DNA of 64,000 nucleotides from Pochonia chlamydosporia 170 (lineage: Eukaryota; Ascomycota; Sordariomycetes; Hypocreales; Clavicipitaceae), in the NCBI RefSeq assembly GCF_001653235.2, contig NC_035791.1:1798001-1862000 (forward strand). Reading direction: 5' to 3'. Made by a program: the position numbers and the translations under genes. Within the stretch, counting starts at the first letter, position 1, and each line of letters begins with the position of its first letter. Below the pieces are notes generated by a model that was not told the origin of the DNA, ran no database searches, and saw only the letters and a list, made by a program, of their open reading frames with translations. Positions 1-10,234 of this stretch are shown here, in pieces.

Positions 1-907
1 TGCCCAGGGCGGGCGGGTAATTGCGGCGAGCATTACACACTCACTGGGGAAGACTGGAACAGCTATCAACCAACTTCGTCACACTGGAGAGAATCGAGTT
101 TCCTTGCCACCTAGTGTGAGTCTGCCTTCAGCAGCCTGTGTATCGTGGTTGAGAAGCCGACGATCCCGGTCACTCTACTCGATTGGAGGTGGCTTGATTC
201 GGGTGTTCCCATGCAGCTCAAGGATATCGTCCTCGGTTCCAGGGAAAAGAGTCTCTAGAGCAAACAAGTATAAGGATATAAAGGTCCCACTGCTCCCGCA
301 TGACATAGTTGCACCAATCGTTCGTCAGATTGTTGAGCTTGGGGCCGCAGACGAGTACCTTGAACTCTCAGAGGCAGAAATGGACGCAGGAAACACAATG
401 ACTCTCAAACCTCCCCGAGCTTCAGCTGCTCCTCACCACGGTATGGATGCGACGATTCCTCAGGCAGAGATAGAGTCAAGTGCTCCATATCAGCCATTCC
501 ATACCGATCGTCGGGTTGTCCTTTGCGAGTATGGTCGCGTGGATTCTGCCTCTGTTCTTCTGGCTAACACCAGCTTGGATGACAAGCCGGGCAAGAAGAA
601 GAAGAATAAGCATAATTCGGACGCCTCTAACGGGACCTTGGCCGGAGCATGGGCCTTTGGTCAAGAGATCCCATGTGTCAAGATTGACTTGGGGTTGCCG
701 GCGACAGCTGACGACGATTACATCGGACCTGATGACCACATGGCGCTGCCTCAGTCGGCAATGGAGCGTGTGATGCAGTACGAGGGCACCGAATCTATTG
801 TGGTGACGACAAGACGTCGACGAGGTGCTCGCCAAGGTGATGTGGATGAGGACGGGTTCTTTGAGGACGACTGCGAAGTTCTCGACTTTGCGGACCAGCG
901 CGTGTAG
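1..907 (+). CDS. C-terminal part of an unrecognised protein, cut by the left edge
   Basis: An open frame runs from base 2 without a stop to the TAG at 905-907, giving about 301 residues of the C-terminus of a larger gene that begins outside the window. The first 80 residues are rich in short beta-prone stretches, for example LYSIGGGLIRVFP, that could be the end of a beta-propeller; this is only an impression. A lysine-rich patch (GKKKKNKH) follows around residue 200. The tail is basic and then acidic (RRRRGARQGD, then DEDGFFEDD), as often seen in nuclear or nucleolar proteins. No catalytic motif is visible and I do not recognise the family. An intron inside this stretch cannot be excluded because the first 100 bases could belong to an upstream exon. 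Confidence 0.6.
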   Translation, partial: AQGGRVIAASITHSLGKTGTAINQLRHTGENRVSLPPSVSLPSAACVSWLRSRRSRSLYSIGGGLIRVFPCSSRISSSVPGKRVSRANKYKDIKVPLLPHDIVAPIVRQIVELGAADEYLELSEAEMDAGNTMTLKPPRASAAPHHGMDATIPQAEIESSAPYQPFHTDRRVVLCEYGRVDSASVLLANTSLDDKPGKKKKNKHNSDASNGTLAGAWAFGQEIPCVKIDLGLPATADDDYIGPDDHMALPQSAMERVMQYEGTESIVVTTRRRRGARQGDVDEDGFFEDDCEVLDFADQRV

Positions 908-1463
908 GTGCTGTGCAGCAAAGACAGCAATGGAAAGAGAGGATTAGATGTGTTGGCAAGGCTTTTGGAATATTAGAGATGGGACGAGGCATGGCAATCG
1001 TTGACCCTCGTTCGGGATTGTGGCAAACACACATGAGTGGCTTGGTTTGCAGTGTGCCTAGGTTGCTGTTGGCTTGTTTTGGAGTTTTTGCTTGTCTGTC
1101 CCTGCTTCTGTTTTAGCTGGACTGGTTCGAGTTGTTGCTCCATTCGGTTTACTGATATTTCTGGGCATGGTTGGCTTTGGCAACTCCACTTCATGGCTCT
1201 TACGAGCACCAAATACCAAATATATACAAAGATACCCTATTGAATGGTCACAAACACTTGTGATTGATTTCGATGAATAGAATTTTTGCGTCATTATATT
1301 TCTGTTTCTTAGTTTAGGCGACCCAATTCGCATCATTAACTAGCTGGCCGATTGCTCCTTCAAGCACACAGGCCACGTTGTGTCCATGTAGAAATGGCTG
1401 TCCACGTCCGCTCCAGTTCCAATTAGGTACCGAGCTGCGAAATATTCCTTATCCCACTCTTAT
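908..1463. other. Intergenic, convergent 3' ends
   Basis: This lies between the stop of the left-edge gene (+) and the stop of DPM2 (-). It is T-rich on the + strand around 1070-1130. I see no gene, only likely 3' untranslated sequence of both neighbours. Confidence 0.5.
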
Positions 1464-1840
1464 TTAGTTCTTCTTCTTAGTAGCGGCCTTGGCCTTGGCC
1501 GCCTTCTTCCTGTTGCTTCTAATCATGACGAGACCCAAGAAGGATCCAACGACAGCCGAACCCAGAAGGACGAGGATGACGGGGATGCGGATGGCCCATT
1601 CGCGGGGGAGGAAGAAGTCCTGCAGGGCGTGGTACTCATCGACAAAGGGCTGCGCGGGAACACCGAATTAGTTTTGTGCCAAGGTCGATAGGGGCCAGGG
1701 GAGACAAACCATGATCAGGGTCCATATTGTGTAGTAGAGGAAGACGACGGAGGCAGCCACGAGCATGGCGAGGCCGACTAGTTTGTCGATCTGGTGGTGT
1801 TAGCTTGCTTTACGTAGGGTGTAATTGGCGTTTTTACCAT
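1464..1840 (-). CDS. DPM2: Dolichol-phosphate mannosyltransferase regulatory subunit DPM2
   Basis: Three exons on the minus strand: 1840-1838 (the ATG alone), 1790-1710 and 1649-1464, with introns of 47 and 60 nt bounded by GT...AG. The joined product is 89 residues, close to the 84 of human DPM2. It has two hydrophobic segments (LVGLAMLVAASVVFLYYTIW and IPVILVLLGSAVVGSFLGLV) around the loop PFVDEYHALQDFFLPREWA, which matches the DPM2 family pattern PFID...H..HKYFLPR.YA. DPM2 is a small ER membrane protein that stabilises the dolichol-phosphate mannose synthase and supports GPI-anchor synthesis. The tail is lysine-rich (NRKKAAKAKAATKKKN), like an ER-retention or cytosolic tail. Both splice junctions keep the frame and restore the family loop, so the model is strong despite the tiny first exon. 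Confidence 0.87.
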
Positions 1841-4545
1841 TGTTGAGACGCAGGCGGGCGAAACGACCGGACTTGTTGAAGGAGTGGTGGTGGTGATGAG
1901 GGAGCTTGGTGTTGATGATGAAGTGTCAATTGCTGCGACGCGTGCTGCTCAGGAGGTGTGGCTGTGTGGCGGTGCAGATGTGGCTGTGTTGTAGTGTGGT
2001 GGTGTAAGTGGTTCTGTGGTGCTGATTGTGCTGTGGAGTGGTGGGTTTGATTGATGGTGTTTTCATTGTGATGGGTTTTTAGGTGGTATGGGATTTTGTG
2101 ATGGATTTGTGGGTGAGTTGGTTTCTTGGACAGAAGGGGTGTTTTTTGCGTCGTGATGAGCAACAGGGTAGGCGATGTATCATGGTGGTTTGGCGGATAA
2201 ACAACAAATGTTATGTGGCAGGAGAGGCATGAAAGTAGCTGAGGATTGTTGTATGATCTGGATGATCTTCTGAATTTCAGGGCGCCTTTTTGGATTATGA
2301 CGTGTTGGGGAGTGCCGCGGATTCTAGAAGCCTGATGCCTCGTATATCACAATATGATCATCTGTTATGAGTGGCATCAATTGTGGATGAGACCACCTGC
2401 CCAGGAACCTAGGTAGGTATGTGATAGCCTATGCTACTTGCTTGAGTATAGATATATGGTTGCAAGACTTCTTGGCAGCAGCCACAGTAGGAGTATCGCC
2501 GGTCTTCCCGAACATCAGCATGTCCGTGACGAAGTGGGAGACTACCAGAAAGTACCATCTACATGTTCGATGTGAAAATTGCAGTCGTAATGAAGCCCCT
2601 TGTTTCAACCAACTTATACCGCGCATCTTGATGCTACCCCTTTGACGAAGGGCATGTATAGATGGCTGAAGTTGCGGCACGGATGGCCCTGACTCGTTTG
2701 CCCACTAGAAAACAACTCGATCGATCGGAAGTTTCCCTTTTTCCCCATTCCATCACATGCCGTCGTGCCTGGGGGCTCTAATCTTCGGCAGATGAAATCC
2801 TCTAGTTTCAGAAGCCCAAGATGGCCTCGTGCATATATCCAGCACGGCATATGTCCAGCCACGACTGTCCTCCCATCGAACCGCCAAACCATTCTCACCA
2901 CGTACACCAAGCCCAGTCACCGAAGTCAAGCGGAAGACTCGGATCTCCCCTACGGCCTCAATGCGCGGCCATATCATAACCCTAAATCTATTGGACACTT
3001 CCAGCCTTGCATAGGCACAAAGGTGGCATTGCAGCCACCATTTACCGCGGGTGGCATTGTTGGCTTCCGCGTAGTCTCAGACTCAAACTTTGATACGTTT
3101 AACATTGCGCCTCGTTTGTCGTGTAAATCTCTCCGAGCCGCCTTGTCCCCGTGTATATGGGGTCAAAAAAACCAAAGTGTGCAAGCCGAGGAAGGTAACC
3201 GGTGTAGGAACACGGTGGTTTATAATGTCAGCCTAGACGATTGTAGTTTGGGAGAGATGTAGGTGTCGGATACTGCGAGAAATGTTTCCTAAGGGGTGAA
3301 AAGTCTTCAAGTGTTGCAGGTTGCGGCTGGAGTGAGGCTGCTTTTTGGGCCGAGAAGCTTGTCTTGCTGCCTTGGTTACACAGCGGGTTTTGCAGCTGAA
3401 GGGTTGAGTTTTGCAGCTGGGATATGTGGCTGCAGCGATTGTTGGATATTGATGGAAGCTGGCTTGGGATGATTGTGTGGTAAGGTATTCTGGTGCATAG
3501 GATGAGACAATTGGTTGTGGTACGAGAGAATATCTCCGCCTCGGTCGTACAATCGCCGGAGAAGCCTCCTTAAACTACAAGTTGAATGTGATTCCCCTTC
3601 GAAGTTGTAATTATGCGTTTTGGGGACTTGGATCTCTCGCCTTGGATAGAGAGCATGATATATCGGAAGTTACGTCTTCCGCGCTATCTACACACGCAAT
3701 TCAAGAGGATAAAGGTTCATGTTGGCTGTTGCGACGATTTGATAATCATTCTGAGTTCACCACGGAGTGTAACCACAATATTCTGATCCGATGGGCACTC
3801 GCCTTGGATCACATACGCCACAAGGTGTCACAACAGCCGCACGCAGATAGGATATAGAGGCCACGGGCACTATCAACATGGCATACAACATACGTCCGTA
3901 ATTGAGTCAGTTACCAAAAATGAAGCTTGAGGTCTTTTGAGTAAGAAGGCCACTTGTTCTGTACTCAACTTTGTTTCGTGGTCCACGCCCAACTATTCTA
4001 CGGCGAGTGACAGATACGTAAATATCATATTCAGCATGTGAATGAAGAAAAGCCATTGATCTAATAATGAATACACAAAAAACAGGAGTACCGTTTCCTC
4101 TGAACAGTCCGAGAGTACAATATCCCAGCAACAATACTGCTATGCTCCACAATACAGCCCAATGTTCATGACACACAATGCTCCAAGCTTTGCGGACCGA
4201 GCAACAAAGACAAAAGCCACGATGGCAAGACTTGAAAATTATGCCCCAAAATGAACCCTAGCATGACGGCCCGGGGCCCACCGGCTTGCATCTTCACCGC
4301 TGGAAATAGACAGATGAATAATAGATCTACAAGTGGCACCTTGACATCTCTCTCCACCCTTGCCGTGTCCAAATAAAGCTTCCCCCCAGGCAGCAGGTCA
4401 CATCTCACGAACGGAAACGTGGGTGAGAGGAGAAAACCAAAATATGACAGCTCAGCAGTCAAAGCAGGAGAGATGCAGAATATGACATGTACGGTTTTTT
4501 TTCTTGGGTTCCCTTGCGCAGCCTTTGATCGCTGCCTACAAACAT
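1841..4545. other. Gene-poor stretch, GT-rich near its start
   Basis: This is 2.7 kb between the 5' end of DPM2 and the 3' end of the methyltransferase gene. The first 320 bases are strongly G/T-rich on the + strand with many gtg and tgtgg units, so the transcribed strand of DPM2 has a C/A-rich leader. A 166-codon open stretch at 2765-3262 has no recognisable motif or supporting splice signals. I see no credible gene. Confidence 0.5.
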
Positions 4546-6269
4546 CTAGCTGTTCATTGCATCACCAACGCCACCATCGTGCTCGTCTTGCGTCCGGACC
4601 ATCTCCTGAGGATGCGGTTTTCTGCCCCAGACCACAAAGGTAGGCATATATGCGTGGATACGTGTGTCACAGAGATCTCGACGAACGTTGACGAGAGAAG
4701 CCTGAAGTTTGTTTTGTTGGTTAGCCATTCTCGCTTTCCCCCCCACATGCATGTCTGGCTACTGCAAAAAAGGGGAAAGGGAACATCTTACTTCAATCTC
4801 CTCGGCGGAGCGGTCGAATCCGTAATGAAGGAGTTGATAGGAAAAAGCCGACAGTCCCTGCACGAGATTGTAACCCCATAGCAATCCAACCTGCTTGAGA
4901 TGCTTATTTCGAGCCCAGGGATTGATAGGCATTTTATAAACGCGTTGCTGTACATCGACGAAGCCCACCCGCTCGTATATCTCCTTAAGACGGTATCCAA
5001 GGACCGTCGGACGGCCCATTTTCTCGGCCGCGAGCATCAGTTCGCTGATCCAGGTGGCTATCGGGCCCTCGGGGTCCAGAGTGCCGTCATCGCAGCATAT
5101 ATTACAGTCAACCTCTTGGGACTCATGCCAGCCGCCTGGTTCGAGGGCTTTAAACGCCTGCACAGCAATTTGTGTTTCGTAATCGGCCCAGCAGCCGCCC
5201 GTGAGGCGTGTGTGAATGTAGTCGAATTTGTGGGGGAAGTCCCATGGCTCCATTCTACGTGAGAAGAACGGTTATTACCATTTAAGCCACCCCGTGAAAC
5301 CCTCAATGATACATATATGAATTCCAAACCGGGATAAGCAAATTCTTATGGAAAAATTGTACTTTGGTTCCTGCAAAAGGGAAAAGACAAAAGAAACAGG
5401 TAAACCTACGCGTCTTCAACGTAAAACCGTACATTAGACGGCACATAATCTGGCTGAATGGGCGACAAATCCGTAGCAATGACGCGAGAGTCAGGAAACT
5501 CGTCGGCCATGGCAATTGGCCAATCGCCAATACCGGTTGCAATATCGAGAATATGGCGAGGGGGCTTCGCCTTGGACAGCGGAGCAAAGAACAGCTTCTC
5601 GCCCATAAGCTTTTGCATGATGGGCCCCTGGAGTGTCAGGCGCTCTTGTTCCCTCTCATCGTTGGGGAAAACGTATGCTGGGTCGAGGCAAAAATGGGTT
5701 GGTTAGCTTTGTCAAAGGTCAAGCAAGTTGGTTCAGGACGCAAACAAGGATGCATGTAGTGTAATGTGCGTACAACCGGCATGAAAGGCGTGGTATGTCC
5801 GACCAAAGAGCTTGGGGTAGTCGAGGACGCTGTCAGAAAGTGACACGTCGGACAGCGAGTCGTAATCACTGCTGCGCAAAGACGTCTTTGTTGGTATGTA
5901 CTACATTAGATTGCCAACGATTTGAGTTGAGTTGAGTTGGATTGGATTGGGTCCGGTTGGGTATCTTGCTTGGGCCGCAGGATTGAAAGAAGAAGAAGGG
6001 CTTACTCGTCATGAGACTGTTGCCAGGAACAAAAAAGATCAAGACATGTCAGCGGTCTTGGACACCCAATATAAAAGTCTGCAGCATGGCGTTTTCCCAC
6101 ATGGGGTCCCTACATCTGGTTCAATCATCAACATGGACGATTCAAAGGTGAATTCGAAGTCAAACATAGGCTTTTCCTCGCTTTCGTTGACCCGAGTCTG
6201 TTCAGGATTGGCTTCAGGTTGGCTTTGGTCGCTGGCACGGGCCGCCTTCTTCCGCGGAGGAGAATCCAT
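4546..6269 (-). CDS. SAM-dependent methyltransferase, LaeA/UMTA-like
   Basis: Five exons: 6269-6114, 5900-5774, 5677-5410, 5254-4792 and 4701-4546, giving 389 residues, normal for the UMTA family. An acceptor at 5886 instead of 5901 is equally in phase for exon 2. The N-terminus is low-complexity. Next come the family landmarks: YHAFHAGSYVFPND (made by joining exons 2 and 3), then DEREQERL. Motif I is HILDIATGIGDWPIAMADEF, the SAM-binding loop. FDYIHTRLTGGCW and ALEPGGWHESQEVD follow, and the last exon ends with DTRIHAYMPTFVVWGRKP. This family includes the secondary-metabolism regulator LaeA and many paralogues of unknown substrate; this copy lacks evidence to call it LaeA itself. It lies 1.6 kb from an unrecognised gene and 5.6 kb from a P450, so a metabolic role is possible. 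Every junction is phase-consistent. Confidence 0.85.
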
Positions 6270-7912
6270 GGCTGCTGCTGGCCAGCGGGCACGTACGTTT
6301 GTCGCGTCGTACAATTTGCGAATATAAACAAATAGTATGTACTTTTGACAAACAGTTGACGAAAAAAAGGGAGATTAAAAAAAAAAAATTTCATGCGTGT
6401 TGCACAGCACAACTTTTTAGATGCCAAGTTGGATGCGGGCTGTTGGTGTAATATGCCCACTCGGGTGTCGCGGAGGCTTGAGGGATCCTCGTGGCGCTGA
6501 TGCTCGGACTAAACTACTGCAGGACTTGCTTTGTCCCAGACCGCGAATCTTGTCATTATTAGTAGTGGTTCAAGGGTCCCCTGACCTGCCTTTTCTGCGT
6601 TTATTGGCGTGTACCCGAGACAAGGGACGTAGAAAATGGTCAAGACGCGGGCTGTGGAGGAGGGCGCTGTGAGTTGACCTATGCGGAGGAGAGAGTGACG
6701 TTTGAGGACCAAATGCGAACTAGCGGTGGTTTTTGGAGGTCCCCCTCCATGGGTCACGGCTTGATGGGGGTGGGAAAGGAAAAAGAAAAAACATAACGGC
6801 AAGGGCATTCGGAGGAATAATTGACGAGGGAAAAAAAAAAAAAAAAAGAAGCGCCAATTCAGGATAAAAGGGGGGATAAAGAGACGGAAGAAAGCCCGAC
6901 GAATCTGGTTTCTTGCCATGTGAAGTCAATGTCCTGGCTGCTGTCTGGTGCTCCTTCCTGCTTCCTGGCAGAGAGCCAAGTGCATAAGGAAGGACATCTA
7001 CGAACATGGAGTGATGGCAGGCAGCATCCACCTGCACACTTGCCAACCGGGCTGGCTTGTAGCCACGTACTTGCAAGCATCATAGCTCCCAGATTCTTGG
7101 GTCGCGGAGACACAGACGCAGACACGAGCAGCGCCTCTTGTCCCCGTGGTTTGGTCGAGTCGGTCTGGTCTGGTCCGGTCTGCTCTCTCATCCGTGATGT
7201 GGCCAAGACCAACCGTACATTGGAACCAAACACATGCAGTCAACCCAAATGCCCCCCCAACTTACCGTCCTGGCGGGTCGAACAGGGTCCTCGGGCGCTA
7301 GTTGGCGCTTCTGCCGAATGTGGGACCTCAACGGGTGCGAGTGGGTCAGAGATGAGCCACCTTCGCCCTCTTATTGGTCTACTGGCCAGCTGCCAGCTTA
7401 GAGCTGAGCAAACCCCCTCCATGGCAAGTTGCACCAGACTTGACATTGTATGGTTTCTTCCCCAAACTTTCCTTTCTTTTGTGGCACAAGACAGAAAGTG
7501 TGCAGTCAGTCAGCCCCGAGTTACAGACAACGTTGTCAATGTCGTACATGGATGGCCCTTGACTTCAACCGGTTTGATCCTGCTTTGTTACACAGAGGTT
7601 GTCGGAGTCGACTCCGGACCGCCGAGCACAATGCACAAGGCACAGGGGGGGGGGGGGGGGAGGAGGAGCCTCTGATGGATGGTCATGCAACAACTTCGAG
7701 CGAGCAACGATTAAATTTCATCGACCTATCTCGATTCATCAGCTTTGTTTCCTACCGATATCGCAATATCCTCCTACGTAAGACATGTGTCCTCCGACCA
7801 TTTCATTCTTATTATTTGCGGCAATTTTCCTTTACATCATCATCTCCGCCACAACCAAGTCCGTGTCCATGTCCTTGCCCCGTGCCACATCCGTGGTCCC
7901 TTGTTTGCTTGT
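6270..7912. other. Intergenic with homopolymer runs
   Basis: Upstream of the methyltransferase gene and downstream of the next gene. It contains A-runs near 6379 and 6830-6846, a G-run at 7645-7660 and two overlapping GTCTGGTC octamers at 7163-7175. A 284-codon open stretch at 6821-7675 ends by reading through the G-run and looks accidental. Confidence 0.5.
7645..7660 (+). repeat. G16 homopolymer
   Basis: Sixteen consecutive G followed by aggagga, in intergenic DNA. It is a likely replication-slippage site, and the exact length may be uncertain in an assembly. Confidence 0.85.
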
Positions 7913-10234
7913 CTAGTCGTCATACGCAGCCGTGCCGCCACTGTTTCTCTGTGAGCACGCATACTCTTCCGTTATCTCCCTGTTGATGGCGTGGTGTATA
8001 CGACCGCTGCTGGAAAACTGGACACCAAGTATCTCTGCGTATCGCGATGTCACGCATCGGTATGGACTGTCAGGGTTGAAAGACACCTCGTAACTCAGCG
8101 CATTGTAAACCTCAACCCACGTCCTCCAGTCAACATCGGCACTGCGTACGCCCATTGGCGAGCAAGCTGCCACGGCGTTGCACATGTGGTAGTGCATCTT
8201 GATGCTGTCGGCAAACGTCCTGTTGGAAATTTGCCCCCACATACCAATGAGCTTCTGCATCTCGGGATGAACGTCGTCCGCCACGGCCAGCGCACTGAGA
8301 TCGCGACTGGTGCGTCCAATCATGGTTTCTACCAGCCTCGTTCTGGCTTCTTTTGCCTTTGCAATATCCGTCGTCCAGTATTGCGTTCCGTCAGCTATCC
8401 ATGACTCTCTGCTGTGGTAGCTAAGGGGTTCGTGTCCGTCGCCGCATGCAGTCAGGAGTCCCCATCGCGCAATGGTGATGTAGTACAGTTCGCTGACCAG
8501 GAACCAGATGTACCCAAACCCGTGCATGCGATCACCGCACTCACACTCGGCCAGCCGTCTGCCAATGTCGTGACACCAGTCGGCCATGTGGCAAATTCCT
8601 TCTTTGGTGTACAGCCGGCACATGTTGCCGCCCTCGCCTGCGGCTGTGTCCTCTATCAGATCCCAAAACTCGTGCAACGTAGCCACGCTCTCCAGAGCTT
8701 GGCGCACATACACGCAGGTACTGTCATACCAGCCTTTGTACGTCCCTCCGCCCATCTGGCACCGTAAAGCGACGTCAATGAATTGTGGGAGTGCGCCGTC
8801 GATCCACCGCGCGTCAAAGAGCTCTGCCGGCGACGGCAGCGGACCTTCCTCATAATTTTCGATTAGCCGTTGTACGATGACTTCGGCTGAGCACATTGAC
8901 GACTCGATGTTGTAGTGGACGCCTCGGGGATTTATGAAGCTGTTGATGACGGAATCAGCCCAGCCGTGTGTTGCTGCTGCCTTGTCCGCTCCGTACTTGT
9001 CCGCATAGTCGGCCATGGTGAAGGCGTAACTGCCCATCATCATGTCAAAGCAATCATATCGCAGCCGACTTGCCACAATACACATGTTATAGTAACAGGG
9101 GCTGACGTCCCCAGCCCTTAGGAAATGCGGTATCGTCCGTGGCTGTGCAATAGACACTGCTTCCGCGCGGTGTCGTTTGGTGTTCTTGATCTTGACACCG
9201 TTGATGACTACCCAGCCCGGTTCGCCTAACTCTAGATGCGGCACAACCACCTCGGAAGGGAATGTGAAGGATTTTGGAGGTGCCACTGCCACCCCTCCTC
9301 CTGTGTAGAGGCTGTATTCCGTGATTTCGATAATCGTCGAGCCAAGAGGGGATACTTGCGCCGCGCGAGCCAGCATCGTCACCGTTTGGCTGCAGTCGTA
9401 CAGCCTCTCGTCGCCTTTGAACATGCACAGGAATTGTCTCCCCAGGTCTTTTTTGTCATTCATTGTGTACTTTGGATGGCGCAACAGACCATGTTCATAG
9501 GGGGCAAAGCCGACACTAGCTCCCCAGTCGTCCGCGTTGGACTCGTCAACTTCACCCTCACACATGGCATCCTTTCTCGCAAAGGCCGCTTCATCATAGA
9601 TGTGGTCCCAGGTCGCGGTAGTCCTCCAGAGCACCTTGCCATCTTCAGCATACTCCTCATAGTCATATAGACTATCGCAGCAAAAGGGCATGACCTCATC
9701 TCCAGGACTTGCCGACCTGACCTTCAGCTGCTCAGACACGCCTCGGACAAGCTCAGGCTCTGAATCTTTTTCGGAACCAGAAGCCTTCAAAGTGTCCGAG
9801 CGTGCGCCTAGTCTGCCATTGCCATTACCATGGCCATTGGCCTCATGCTTTCCCGGCTGTGAAAATACAGCCGTTGCAAGCGAATTTTGGTCCCATATCA
9901 TCAGATCCATCTTGGTATGGTCGTCTGTCACGCAGATGCTTGCACTCAGGAGGCGAGCAAAATCTTGCTCCTCCTCTGTTCTGACTTCTGCCTGCTTTTG
10001 TAGCCTCCCCAGCCGACCAGTAACTCTTCTTAAGCCCTTGGCCGTGCTCCAATTACCACCGTACCACCGCGCAGTATACGCGCTGGTCAATCGGTGCCGT
10101 CTCTCACGCATAGCCACTAGTTGTTTATGCTTGAGAGCGGCCGCCTTGTGTATAGGACCAACATGACTAGAGCTGGCTCGCTGTCTCGTCTTGCGAGATT
10201 CACGAAGCCAGTTTAGGTCGTCCACTTTAGACAT
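7913..10234 (-). CDS. Unrecognised 773-residue protein
   Basis: A single-exon gene read from the ATG at 10234 (start MSKVDDLNW). An in-frame ATG 63 bases upstream would add a short hydrophobic leader but is less likely. The N-terminal 90 residues are basic (many R/K). A charged, low-complexity segment with HGNGNGR and SEKDSEPE spans about residues 125-185. The remaining 580 residues look globular, rich in Trp, Tyr and Cys, with landmarks such as WVVINGVKIKNTKRHR, CFDMMMGSYAF, FINPRGVHYN, GGGTYKGWYDSTC and FWDLIEDTAAGEGGN. No signal peptide or clear membrane segment is visible after the chosen start. I do not recognise the family and assign no function. It shares a 1.66 kb divergent promoter region with the P450 gene, which hints at co-regulation. 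The long frame and normal composition argue that it is real. Confidence 0.8.
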   Translation of the reverse strand: MSKVDDLNWLRESRKTRQRASSSHVGPIHKAAALKHKQLVAMRERRHRLTSAYTARWYGGNWSTAKGLRRVTGRLGRLQKQAEVRTEEEQDFARLLSASICVTDDHTKMDLMIWDQNSLATAVFSQPGKHEANGHGNGNGRLGARSDTLKASGSEKDSEPELVRGVSEQLKVRSASPGDEVMPFCCDSLYDYEEYAEDGKVLWRTTATWDHIYDEAAFARKDAMCEGEVDESNADDWGASVGFAPYEHGLLRHPKYTMNDKKDLGRQFLCMFKGDERLYDCSQTVTMLARAAQVSPLGSTIIEITEYSLYTGGGVAVAPPKSFTFPSEVVVPHLELGEPGWVVINGVKIKNTKRHRAEAVSIAQPRTIPHFLRAGDVSPCYYNMCIVASRLRYDCFDMMMGSYAFTMADYADKYGADKAAATHGWADSVINSFINPRGVHYNIESSMCSAEVIVQRLIENYEEGPLPSPAELFDARWIDGALPQFIDVALRCQMGGGTYKGWYDSTCVYVRQALESVATLHEFWDLIEDTAAGEGGNMCRLYTKEGICHMADWCHDIGRRLAECECGDRMHGFGYIWFLVSELYYITIARWGLLTACGDGHEPLSYHSRESWIADGTQYWTTDIAKAKEARTRLVETMIGRTSRDLSALAVADDVHPEMQKLIGMWGQISNRTFADSIKMHYHMCNAVAACSPMGVRSADVDWRTWVEVYNALSYEVSFNPDSPYRCVTSRYAEILGVQFSSSGRIHHAINREITEEYACSQRNSGGTAAYDD

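Noticed and set aside
1121..1160. tRNA B-box-like GGTTCGAG at 1124 and similar words at 5138 and 53523
   Set aside because: No matching A box, acceptor stem or T-rich terminator nearby; no cloverleaf can be drawn.
2765..3262. 165-codon plus-strand frame
   Set aside because: Featureless translation, overlapping frames on the other strand, no splice or leader signals.
4546..6269. Calling the methyltransferase LaeA itself
   Set aside because: It has the family landmarks, but these are shared by many paralogues in one genome. LaeA identity needs a phylogeny.
6821..7675. 284-codon plus-strand frame
   Set aside because: It runs from an A-run through a G16 tract, overlaps other open frames, and shows no motif or splice context.
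7913..10234. Class I terpene synthase assignment for the unknown protein
   Set aside because: DDHTKMD and CHDIGRRLAE are in unusual positions, the NSE-type motif lacks its Asn and Ser, and the surrounding sequence does not resemble terpene cyclases.
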